Source of the DNA: Clostridia bacterium
GTDB lineage: Bacteria > Bacillota > Sulfobacillia > SLMV01
Reading direction: 5' to 3'
Length of the DNA: 5,716 nt
NCBI GenBank assembly: GCA_003554565.1
Contig: PWGR01000156.1
Span: forward strand, 1-5,716
The notes under the pieces are model-generated. The model was not told where the DNA came from. It searched no databases and was given only the letters and a program-made list of their open reading frames with translations. Positions 1 through 5,715 of this stretch are shown here, piece after piece (the stretch's first letter is position 1; each line of letters opens with the position of its first letter). The position numbers and the translations under genes are program-made.

Positions 1-757
1 CCAGCCGGTCGACCATGGTGTCAAGGGCCACCAGACCCGCAGCGGCGATGATGCCAGCCTGTCTCATCCCGCCGCCGAGGATCTTGCGGGCGCGAAGACA
101 CCTGGCGATGAACTCTTCACTGCCCGCCACCATCGACCCGACCGGAGCGGCGAGACCCTTGGATAGACAGAACTGCACACTGTCTACGTGCTCAGTAATC
201 CGGCGAACGTCTACATCCTCCGCACACGCGGCGTTGAAAACCCTGGCCCCGTCCAGGTGTACACTCATGCCGGCCTCGTCCGCCACCGCGGCCAGTTCGC
301 GCATCCTATCTACAGACGTGACCGTACCGCCGGCACGGTTGTGGGTGTTCTCCAGACACAGGAGGGTGGTCTCGGGGAAATGGATGTTCTCGGCGCGAAC
401 CGCCGCCCGGACATCGTCCGGACACAGCACCCCCCGCTCGCCCTTCACCCTGTGCGTCTGACAGCCGGACAGAACCGCCGGGCCGCCGGCCTCGTACATG
501 AAGATGTGTGCTTCTTCCTCGAGAACTATTTCGTTGCCGCGCCGGGTGTGCGCCATGAGGCAGACCTGGTTGCCCATGGTGCCGCTGGGAACAAACAGCG
601 CCGCCTCTTTCCCCACCATCTCCGCCGCCCGCTCCTGCAGACGGTTGATGGTGGGATCCTCACCGTAGACGTCATCACCCACCTCGGCTTCCGCCATGGC
701 CCGCCACATCTCCTCTGTGGGCTGCGTTACGGTATCGCTTCGCAGGTCTATGGTCAT
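1..757 (-). CDS. ltaE: Low-specificity L-threonine aldolase, N-terminal 252 residues (3' end beyond window)
   Basis: This PLP-dependent cytosolic enzyme cleaves L-threonine (and usually allo-threonine) to glycine and acetaldehyde. The reading frame was translated directly from the minus strand. It opens with the family signature RSDTVTQPT (residues 6-14), then SGTMGN (58-63) in the cofactor phosphate region. His84 matches the ring-stacking histidine, LDGAR at 168-172 supplies the Asp and Arg that contact PLP, and CLSKG at 197-201 carries Lys200, the expected Schiff-base lysine. The closing GGGMRQAG (228-235) is also typical. Family members are about 340 residues, so roughly 90 C-terminal residues are missing because the window ends, not because the gene is broken. 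The ATG start is supported by AGGAGG ten bases upstream. The gene follows vanW in the same direction after 148 bases, so cotranscription is possible but unproven. Related beta-eliminating lyases share the fold, but the motif set favours threonine aldolase. Confidence 0.93.
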   Translation of the reverse strand, partial: MTIDLRSDTVTQPTEEMWRAMAEAEVGDDVYGEDPTINRLQERAAEMVGKEAALFVPSGTMGNQVCLMAHTRRGNEIVLEEEAHIFMYEAGGPAVLSGCQTHRVKGERGVLCPDDVRAAVRAENIHFPETTLLCLENTHNRAGGTVTSVDRMRELAAVADEAGMSVHLDGARVFNAACAEDVDVRRITEHVDSVQFCLSKGLAAPVGSMVAGSEEFIARCLRARKILGGGMRQAGIIAAAGLVALDTMVDRL

Positions 758-905
758 CGGCGAACAACCTCCTACCTTGCATGTGTGGTATTGTGCTGTA
801 GCTTTCGCTCCCCGTCCCGTCATCCCTCCGTATATCCGCGAAATACCGCGGAACACCGGTAACAGACGATCGGGACAGCAGTGCTGGCTACCTGCAGGGA
901 GGAGG
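758..905 (-). other. Spacer between vanW and threonine aldolase
   Basis: This 148-base spacer holds the ribosome binding site at its downstream end and a small 6-bp hairpin (835-840 pairing with 847-852, 6-base loop). The hairpin is not followed by a T-run, so it is not a convincing terminator. I see no clear promoter hexamers and no short open frame with a ribosome binding site. Confidence 0.4.
768..773 (-). promoter_or_regulatory. Ribosome binding site of the threonine aldolase gene
   Basis: A perfect AGGAGG on the minus strand lies ten bases before the ATG at 757. It fixes that start and shows the gene can be translated independently of vanW. Confidence 0.8.
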
Positions 906-1724
906 TCAGCTGTCACTGGAGTCTCCCGGGGCAAGAAATGGCGGGTACATCATCAGGGCATGATTTTCGGTTATGTACTCATCATCCGCCAACTCGCCCC
1001 TTCGATCATACACCCGTCGCCGGAGGACATTGTGTCGTACGTGCCCGCCCGGCGGTTCGTGCGTGATCCAGTGATCATGTTCGTACACGCGGTAGGTGTG
1101 CTGCGGTATGCTATCTGCCATCCACTGCCCTTTCAGGCGGCTTTCTGTCACACAGACGAGGAGCTGGTATGTAGCATCCGAGCGGTTTTCAATCTGAAGA
1201 TCGATGTAGTTGTAGGCACAGGTGGCGCCGCTTCCGAAGGGGAGGGTGCGATCAGAATCAGGGAAGACGTCGTAGCTGTGACGGTACCGCTCCACGACCG
1301 TCAGGGAGGTATGCAGCGTCATCCAGTAGATAAGGTTGGACAGCTGGCAGAGGCCGCCGCCGATTCCCGGTTCGACCCGGCCACTTCTCAGCACCATCCC
1401 CGGCAGGTAGCCCCGTCCGCGGGTCGGTGGACCGATCAAGCGCCAGAAGGAGAACCGTTCGCCCGGCGCGATTATCAGGCCATCGATCTCATCAACCGCG
1501 AGGCGGAGATTGTGTACTTTGTTGCGCTGCATCCACATATCGACATTACGCAGGTGCCGCAGCAGTAAAGATGAGTGTTCATACACTATGTGACCGTCCA
1601 CAGCAGGTGCCCTGCGACGGGCCCACCTTATCCGGCTCAAGTACCACTGAGTGTATCGCTTCAATCGGTAATACAGGGTCCCGGCAGCCAGCCGCAGCCT
1701 GGATCTCCCCGCTTCTCGAGACAT
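906..1724 (-). CDS. vanW: Short VanW-family protein
   Basis: This 272-residue protein belongs to the VanW family, named after an accessory protein of VanB-type glycopeptide resistance clusters; the biochemical role of VanW is not established. The conserved domain covers roughly residues 68-200. It includes the NLRLAVDEIDGLIIAPGERF-like opening (72-91), FSFWRLIGPP (91-100), the glycine-rich GIGGGLCQLSN (120-130), the HTSLTVVERYRHSYDVFPDS segment (138-157) and a YNYIDLQIENRS strand (171-182). The N-terminus is basic (RLKRYTQWYLSRIRWARRR at 20-38) with no clear signal peptide or hydrophobic membrane segment. There is no G5 or peptidoglycan-binding extension as in the longer clostridial VanW proteins; the length matches the compact VanB-cluster form. 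The ATG start has GGGAGG six bases upstream. No vanH, ligase, vanX or VanRS genes are in the window, so glycopeptide resistance should not be inferred. It lies downstream of a structured 556-base interval that may hold its promoter or leader. Confidence 0.9.
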   Translation of the reverse strand: MSREAGRSRLRLAAGTLYYRLKRYTQWYLSRIRWARRRAPAVDGHIVYEHSSLLLRHLRNVDMWMQRNKVHNLRLAVDEIDGLIIAPGERFSFWRLIGPPTRGRGYLPGMVLRSGRVEPGIGGGLCQLSNLIYWMTLHTSLTVVERYRHSYDVFPDSDRTLPFGSGATCAYNYIDLQIENRSDATYQLLVCVTESRLKGQWMADSIPQHTYRVYEHDHWITHEPPGGHVRHNVLRRRVYDRRGELADDEYITENHALMMYPPFLAPGDSSDS

Positions 1725-1730
1725 GCAGGA

Positions 1731-1736
1731 CCTCCC
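1731..1736 (-). promoter_or_regulatory. Ribosome binding site of vanW
   Basis: GGGAGG on the minus strand, six bases before the ATG at 1724, supports that start and independent translation of vanW. Confidence 0.75.
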
Positions 1737-1761
1737 ACGCGGGACTGATGGCCAGTTTACA

Positions 1762-2202
1762 TCATCGACATTCCGGTCGCAGCACGTTCCAGGTCAGATG
1801 TGGCAAAAACCGCTTCCTGCCCGGCGGTGGGCGCCCGGGCCCACCCGCAGCCCGGCAGGTCATCTCGCCCTCTTTTGTGACACAAAAAGATCGCACTCCC
1901 GCGATGCCGTGCCCCCCGCCTGTTTCGAACCCAATCTCGACAGGTGGGTGCCCTATGGCCGGCTTCAGACGTCCACTTGAAAGAGGCTTGCCTTCCACCG
2001 CCCAGCTCAGGCTCCCGGTGTAATGGTGTTGGCTCAAACAATCCGGCCAGACACGAACACCGCAGGATGTGCGAAAAACCCGCTCAGTTTCAGGATATAT
2101 TGCGATAAACAAACCCTCGAAGGAATTGCCCGCTGCAAACCTGCAGTCGATCATCCCCAGTTGCAAATTAATATTATCATATGACCCGCCCGGTAGCAAC
2201 AT
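1762..2202 (-). CDS. Doubtful open frame, 146 codons, unrecognised
   Basis: I do not recognise this product and doubt it is an intact gene. It would start at ATG 2202, with only a weak GGTAGG-like sequence three bases upstream, and that ATG lies in the loop of an inverted repeat. Third codon positions are roughly 55-60% G+C by hand count, well below the strongly GC-biased aspS next door. The middle (about residues 20-110) reads like a plausible soluble protein with alternating hydrophobic stretches, for example FEGLFIAIYPE (28-38) and AIGHPPVEIGFETGGGHGIA (81-100). The last 35 residues are low-complexity Gly/Pro/Arg encoded by the GC-rich hairpin. There is no signal peptide or membrane segment. 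It is in line with vanW (37 bases apart). Options are a transferred small gene, a decayed gene that has lost its ends, or chance. Confidence 0.25.
   Translation of the reverse strand: MLLPGGSYDNINLQLGMIDCRFAAGNSFEGLFIAIYPETERVFRTSCGVRVWPDCLSQHHYTGSLSWAVEGKPLSSGRLKPAIGHPPVEIGFETGGGHGIAGVRSFCVTKEGEMTCRAAGGPGRPPPGRKRFLPHLTWNVLRPECR
1805..1859 (-). terminator. GC-rich hairpin followed by a T-run upstream of vanW (candidate terminator or attenuator)
   Basis: On the minus strand an outer stem (1854-1859 with 1816-1821, 6 bp) encloses an inner stem (1839-1845 with 1826-1832, 7 bp) and a 6-base loop. Two more GC pairs can form between them. After a 6-base gap comes TTTTT (1809-1805). The gap makes it an imperfect intrinsic terminator. 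It ends about 80 bases before the vanW start, so it could end an upstream transcript or act as an attenuator in the vanW leader. It also falls inside the C-terminal part of the doubtful open frame at 1762-2202. Confidence 0.4.
2173..2181 (-). promoter_or_regulatory. Promoter-like -10 sequence in an AT-rich island
   Basis: The minus strand reads TATGATAAT, close to a sigma-70/sigma-A -10 element, inside an AT-rich island (2161-2183) that stands out in this GC-rich sequence. A -35 match is poor: TTCATG lies 18 bases upstream of TATGAT. If used, transcription would begin near 2165 and give vanW a leader of about 440 bases, or start inside the doubtful open frame. Confidence 0.3.
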
Positions 2203-2214
2203 GAACCTACCGGG
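2189..2214. repeat. Perfect 8-bp inverted repeat (hairpin)
   Basis: CCCGGTAG (2189-2196) and CTACCGGG (2207-2214) are perfect inverted copies separated by 10 bases. The loop contains the ATG that would start the doubtful open frame. No T-run follows on either strand, so this is not a classical terminator by itself. Confidence 0.6.
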
Positions 2215-2215
2215 A

Positions 2216-2282
2216 GACCGGGCAGCGAGTCACTGGCAAAACAGCCCTTCTGTGTTTTGCAGTTGCTGGTTTTTACCCGGTC
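2216..2282. terminator. Nested inverted repeat at the 3' end of aspS (candidate transcript end)
   Basis: Four nested arms can pair: GACCGGG 2216-2222 with CCCGGTC 2276-2282; CAGC 2223-2226 with GCTG 2265-2268; ACT 2232-2234 with AGT 2261-2263; and GCAAAACA 2236-2243 with TGTTTTGC 2253-2260, closing a 9-base loop. That is 22 base pairs with internal bulges. The outer arm overlaps the aspS stop codon. The T-run that should follow a terminator (2270-2274) is on the plus strand, so the inner hairpin would work best against transcription running into aspS from the left. On the operon's own strand it has no T-run and may instead protect or process the mRNA 3' end. Confidence 0.45.
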
Positions 2283-4125
2283 AGGATTCCTCCCGTTGAA
2301 TCTTAAGTGCGAGCTCGCGGAGCTGTTCCCGATCGATCTTCGACGGGGCGCGGGTCATCAAATCGCGTGCTGCCGTGGTCTTGGGAAAGGCAATGACATC
2401 CCTGATGCTGCATTCGCCGGCGATCATCATCACCAGCCGGTCCATACCGAAGGCAATACCCCCGTGCGGCGGCAGCCCGTATTCCAGCGCATCGAGGAAG
2501 AAGCCGAACCGCTCACGCTGAATGTCCTCATCCATTTCCAGCACAGAAAAAACCCGCTGCTGCAGGTTCTGGCGATGGATCCGCATGCTGCCGGAGGCCA
2601 GCTCGACCCCATTGAGCACCACATCGAAACCCGCGGACCGCACGGCCAGAGGATCTGCATCCACCAGTTCCTCGTCCTCGGCACAGGGTGCAGTAAAGGG
2701 ATGATGCACACTGGTCATCCGGCCCGCATCGTCAGTTTCGAAAAGCGGGGGCTCGGTGATCCAGAGAAACTCCAGTCGATCATCGTCCGGGACCATATCC
2801 AGCTCCTCCGCCAGCTGGACCCGGAGGCGTCCGAGTATGCGGTTCGTCCCGGCCCGTTCGCCGGCGACCACCAGGAGGAGATCTCCCGCACCGGCATCCG
2901 CCCCACGGGCGATGGCGCGCACATCGGCATCACTGAGGAACTTCGCCACCGGGGAACGTACAGCATCGGCCCCTTCCAGTGGATTGCCGTCCCAGGCCAT
3001 CCAGATCAGGCCGGCCGCACCCCAGCTCTTGGCCGCCTCCTCCCAGGCGTCGAGCCGGCTGCGCGCCGTGTCGGCCCCGCCAGGCAGTACCAGGCCCTTG
3101 ACTGACCCGCCCCCATCCACTGTCTGGGAAAAAATGCGGAATTCCGAATCGCGCACCGCGGAAGAAAGGTCCACTATCTCGAGATCGTAACGCAGGTCGG
3201 GCTTGTCACTTCCGTACCTGTCCATCGCGTCGCGGTAGGTGAGGCAGGGAAAGGGAGTCTCGACACACACCCCCCGGGTGCGGTGAAACAGCTGCACCAG
3301 AAGCTCCTCCACCATGGTGCATATATCTTCTATTCCGACAAATGACATCTCCAGGTCCAGTTGGGTGAACTCTGGCTGCCGGTCGGCACGTAGGTCCTCA
3401 TCCCGGAAACAGCGCACCAGCTGGTAGTACCGGTCCAACCCCGAGAGCATGAGGAGCTGTTTGAACAGCTGTGGGGATTGTGGGAGGGCATAGAACTCAC
3501 CCGGCGCTATCCGGCTGGGCACCAGGTAGTCCCTGGCACCTTCCGGCGTGCTGCGGGTGAGATATGGAGTTTCCACCTCGCAGAAGTCCCTGGCCTCGAG
3601 GAACTGACGGATCGCCTGATTCACCCGTGAGCGGAGCACCAGATTGCGCTGCATCCGGGGACGCCGCAGATCCAGGTAGCGGTGCTTCAGACGCAGTCCC
3701 TCCTCCACATCGAGGTCATCTTGTATGTAAAACGGGGGATTCGATGAGGTGTTGAGCAGACGCACCTCCGACGGCTCGACCTCCACCGAGCCGGTCGGGC
3801 TGTCCGGGTTGACGGTCTCGAGCGAGCGTTCGCGCAGACGACCCTGTACAGCGACAACAAATTCATTGCGCCAACTGCGCGCCCGCTCCCACAGGTCTGC
3901 ATCCGCCTCCCGGTCAAATACCAGCTGGACCTCTCCCGTGCGGTCCCGGACCATGACAAAGAGCAGGCTCCCCAGGTCCCGGCGGTTGCTGACCCAGCCC
4001 GCCAGTACCACATCGCGACCCGCATCCCTGGCATTGAGCCGGCCGCAGTAATCGGTGCGCCGCCAGTCCCCCAGAGAATCCGTCTCCATCCTCTTTCGCT
4101 CCGATCCCGTTCTCTTTTCACCCAC
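2281..4125 (-). CDS. aspS: Aspartyl-tRNA synthetase
   Basis: This class IIb cytosolic synthetase charges tRNA-Asp with aspartate using ATP. Residue numbers here count from the GTG at 4125 (614 residues, normal for the long bacterial form). Residues about 22-125 are the OB-fold anticodon-binding domain (GWVSNRRDLGSLLF at 43-56). The catalytic core follows, with STPEGARDYLVPSR (192-205), the QSPQLFKQLLM segment (216-226) and motif 2 RCFRDEDLRADRQPEFTQLD (238-257). The bacterial GAD insertion spans about 315-420. Then come SVHHPFTAP (472-480), RIHRQNLQQRVF (515-526) and motif 3 GGIAFGMDRLVMMIAG (555-570). The start is uncertain: GTG 4125 sits eight bases after a strong GGAGG, while ATG 4089 gives the N-terminus most usual for the family but has only a GGAG. 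ATG 4131 and GTG 4134 overlap or crowd the binding site. It follows hisS after 41 bases, surely in one operon. All motifs appear intact. Confidence 0.96.
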   Translation of the reverse strand: MGEKRTGSERKRMETDSLGDWRRTDYCGRLNARDAGRDVVLAGWVSNRRDLGSLLFVMVRDRTGEVQLVFDREADADLWERARSWRNEFVVAVQGRLRERSLETVNPDSPTGSVEVEPSEVRLLNTSSNPPFYIQDDLDVEEGLRLKHRYLDLRRPRMQRNLVLRSRVNQAIRQFLEARDFCEVETPYLTRSTPEGARDYLVPSRIAPGEFYALPQSPQLFKQLLMLSGLDRYYQLVRCFRDEDLRADRQPEFTQLDLEMSFVGIEDICTMVEELLVQLFHRTRGVCVETPFPCLTYRDAMDRYGSDKPDLRYDLEIVDLSSAVRDSEFRIFSQTVDGGGSVKGLVLPGGADTARSRLDAWEEAAKSWGAAGLIWMAWDGNPLEGADAVRSPVAKFLSDADVRAIARGADAGAGDLLLVVAGERAGTNRILGRLRVQLAEELDMVPDDDRLEFLWITEPPLFETDDAGRMTSVHHPFTAPCAEDEELVDADPLAVRSAGFDVVLNGVELASGSMRIHRQNLQQRVFSVLEMDEDIQRERFGFFLDALEYGLPPHGGIAFGMDRLVMMIAGECSIRDVIAFPKTTAARDLMTRAPSKIDREQLRELALKIQREES

Positions 4126-4133
4126 ACCCATCA

Positions 4134-4138
4134 CCTCC
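4134..4138 (-). promoter_or_regulatory. Ribosome binding site of aspS (decides the start)
   Basis: The minus strand reads GGAGGTGAT, nearly the full complement of the 16S rRNA tail. ATG 4131 begins inside this match, only two bases after GGAGG, which is too close. GTG 4125 lies eight bases after GGAGG, the usual distance, and is therefore preferred. Confidence 0.65.
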
Positions 4139-4166
4139 GCGGATATCTATCCTTAATTGGCCCCGG

Positions 4167-5432
4167 TCACCGAACTGCATCGCGAAGCACTGCTGTCAGC
4201 TCATTTCGGGGGACCGACTGCTGCGATCCGTCGCTCATGTCCCGCAGTGTGACGACCCCGGCCTCCAGCTCGTCTGCCCCCAGGAGAACGGCAAAACGCG
4301 ACGGGTACCTGTCTGCAAACCTCATCTGCGCCCTGACGCTGCGCTCGAGGTAATCGGTGTCGGCGCTTATGCCCTCCGAACGCAGTTCCTGCAGGAGCTG
4401 CAGCCCCGCACCCTTCGCATCCTCCCCTATGTATATTATGAAGCAGTCCAGCCCGGGCACAGAGGGCAGTTCAATCTCTTCCTCCTCCAGGATCAAAAGC
4501 AGGCGCTCTATCCCGAGCCCGAAGCCCACCGCAGGGGTGGGATCACCGCCGAGCACCTCCACCAGCCCATCGTAACGGCCGCCCCCACAGACCACATCAT
4601 GCGCCCCCAGCGTGTGATGGGTTATCTCAAAAACTGTCCTGGTGTAGTAGTCCAGGCCGCGCACGAGAGTCTGGTCCACCTCGTGTGGCAGCCCAAACCT
4701 CTCGAGGTGCTCCCGCAATTCAGCGAAGTGTGCAGCACATTCTCCACACAGGTACTGCAGCATGGACGGAGCACCCGCCGCTTTGTCCCCGCATTCCTCC
4801 CGCTTACAGTCGAGAAGCCGCAGGGGGTTCACCTCGTACCGCCTCTGGCAATCGACACACAGCTGCTCGAGGTGCGGCTCGAAGTGATCGCGCAGGGCCT
4901 CGCGATAATCATTCCGGCAATCCGGGCAACCTATGCTGTTCACCCCGAGCTGCAGCTGGTCCACCCCGGTCCGGTGCAAAAAGTCGCAGGCAAGAGCAAT
5001 CACCTCGGCATCAACCGCAGCATCTGCGCTGCCGAAGCACTCTACCCCGAACTGGTGGTATTCCCGCATGCGGCCGGCCTGGGGCCGCTCGTACCGGAAG
5101 AACGGGCAACCCACATAGGCCAGTTTTACGGGCTGTGCCACAGAGTACAGATTCTCCTGCAGATACATACGCGCGGTGGGAGCCGTGCCTTCAGGCCGCA
5201 GGGTCAGGCTTCGCCCGCTGCGGTCCTCAAAGGTATACATCTCTTTTTCCACAATGTCGGTAGTCTCCCCCACCGTGCGACGGAACAGCTCGGTATCCTC
5301 CATCGTCGGCGTGATGATCTCCCCATAGCCGTACAGGTGGCACACCTCGCGGGCAATATCCTCTATGTAACGCCACCTGGCAATGTCCCCCGGCGTGACG
5401 TCAGCCGTTCCCCGCGGACGCTTCATCGTCAT
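4167..5432 (-). CDS. hisS: Histidyl-tRNA synthetase
   Basis: This class IIa cytosolic synthetase charges tRNA-His with histidine. It has 421 residues counted from ATG 5432, the usual bacterial length. RGTADVTP (7-14) is the typical opening. Motif 2 covers LRPEGTA (78-84) through FRYERPQAGRMREYHQFG (112-129). The histidine-specific signature LVRGLDYYTRTVFE is at 256-269, CGGGRYDGL at 282-290 and motif 3 VGFGLGIERLLL at 302-313. The anticodon-binding domain fills about 325-421. The insertion between motif 2 and the histidine signature carries four cysteine pairs: C169/C172, C192/C195, C209/C214 and C229/C232. A TTG five codons upstream (5447) keeps the frame open, but it overlaps the GGAGG binding site, so ATG 5432 is chosen. 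A further ATG two codons later is less well spaced. It sits between dtd and aspS, with no room for a T-box leader in the 85-base gap. Confidence 0.97.
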   Translation of the reverse strand: MTMKRPRGTADVTPGDIARWRYIEDIAREVCHLYGYGEIITPTMEDTELFRRTVGETTDIVEKEMYTFEDRSGRSLTLRPEGTAPTARMYLQENLYSVAQPVKLAYVGCPFFRYERPQAGRMREYHQFGVECFGSADAAVDAEVIALACDFLHRTGVDQLQLGVNSIGCPDCRNDYREALRDHFEPHLEQLCVDCQRRYEVNPLRLLDCKREECGDKAAGAPSMLQYLCGECAAHFAELREHLERFGLPHEVDQTLVRGLDYYTRTVFEITHHTLGAHDVVCGGGRYDGLVEVLGGDPTPAVGFGLGIERLLLILEEEEIELPSVPGLDCFIIYIGEDAKGAGLQLLQELRSEGISADTDYLERSVRAQMRFADRYPSRFAVLLGADELEAGVVTLRDMSDGSQQSVPRNELTAVLRDAVR

Positions 5433-5440
5433 CGTTTCAA

Positions 5441-5445
5441 CCTCC
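5441..5445 (-). promoter_or_regulatory. Ribosome binding site of hisS (decides the start)
   Basis: GGAGG on the minus strand lies eight bases before ATG 5432. The longer TTG-initiated version would begin within this site, so it is rejected. Confidence 0.8.
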
Positions 5446-5517
5446 AAATCCCTTCATCCTGACAATGCCCCGCCGACGCCTGTATCCATCTGCAGGGCCC
5501 CGGCCAGAACACCCGAC

Positions 5518-5715
5518 TCAGAATTTTTTGTCACTGTCGAGAAGCAGCGTCACCGGACCCCAGTTCTCCAGGTCAACCAGCATGAAAGCACCAAATTCAC
5601 CGGTCGCCACCTCCAGGGGATATTCCTCCATCCGCTCGATGAAGGTCTCGTAAAGAGACCGCGCCCGGTCGGGTGGTGCCGCATCCACAAATGAGGGGCG
5701 TCTGCCACCGCGACA
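5518..5715 (-). CDS. dtd: D-aminoacyl-tRNA deacylase, C-terminal 65 residues (5' end beyond window)
   Basis: DTD hydrolyses D-amino acids wrongly attached to tRNA (originally D-Tyr-tRNA), recycling the tRNA in the cytosol; it acts as a homodimer. The frame was read directly on the minus strand up to the TGA at 5520-5518. It shows the family's C-terminal pattern: GRRPSF (visible residues 4-9), a helix with LYETFIERM (21-29), ATGEFGAFMLVDLEN (37-51) and NWGPVTLLLDS (51-61), ending in DKKF. NWGPVT corresponds to the NxGPxT motif whose Gly-cisPro pair rejects L-amino acids. About 80 N-terminal residues, including the SQFTL-type catalytic motif, lie outside the window. The gene reads into hisS after 85 bases, as in the dtd-hisS-aspS order of many Bacillota; the frame is intact where visible. 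Confidence 0.92.
   Translation of the reverse strand, partial: CRGGRRPSFVDAAPPDRARSLYETFIERMEEYPLEVATGEFGAFMLVDLENWGPVTLLLDSDKKF

Larger units (their letters stand above)
1725..2280. other. Gene-poor interval between aspS and vanW
   Basis: This 556-base interval has no confidently coding gene. In transcription order it holds a nested inverted repeat next to the aspS stop, a second inverted repeat, an AT-rich promoter-like island, an atypical open frame and a GC-rich hairpin with T-run. It also contains the vanW ribosome binding site. Its base composition is more mixed than in the flanking genes. Plus-strand open frames here have no ribosome binding site or recognisable product. Confidence 0.6.

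Noticed and set aside
188..862. Long plus-strand open frame opposite threonine aldolase
   Set aside because: It is antisense to a gene with clear family motifs, has no recognisable product or ribosome binding site, and is expected by chance opposite GC-rich codons.
876..886. Palindrome CAGCAGTGCTG as an operator
   Set aside because: The arms are only 5 bp with a single central base, and it occurs just downstream of vanW with no promoter hexamers nearby; chance is sufficient.
696..1568. 290-codon plus-strand open frame opposite vanW
   Set aside because: It mirrors the vanW frame. The protein has no recognisable domain, while the minus strand encodes a clear VanW domain with a good ribosome binding site.
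906..1724. Glycopeptide resistance locus
   Set aside because: Only a VanW-family gene is present. No ligase, dehydrogenase, dipeptidase or two-component genes are in the window, and VanW alone is not evidence of resistance.
1757..2041. 94-codon minus-strand frame overlapping the atypical open frame
   Set aside because: It is rich in Arg, Gly and Ala, has no ribosome binding site and no plausible fold, and is less protein-like than the overlapping 146-codon frame.
2069..2299. 76-codon plus-strand frame in the aspS-vanW interval
   Set aside because: It has no ribosome binding site, passes through both inverted repeats and ends inside aspS; its product is not recognisable.
2257..3105. 282-codon plus-strand open frame opposite aspS
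   Set aside because: It is a shadow of the aspS catalytic domain, whose motif 3 and GAD region lie on the minus strand here.
4599..5462. 287-codon plus-strand open frame opposite hisS
   Set aside because: It is a shadow of hisS; its apparent composition reflects reverse-complemented synthetase codons.
5433..5517. T-box leader or leader peptide before hisS
   Set aside because: The 85-base gap is too short for a T-box, and the 11-codon ATG frame in it has no convincing ribosome binding site and no histidine codons.
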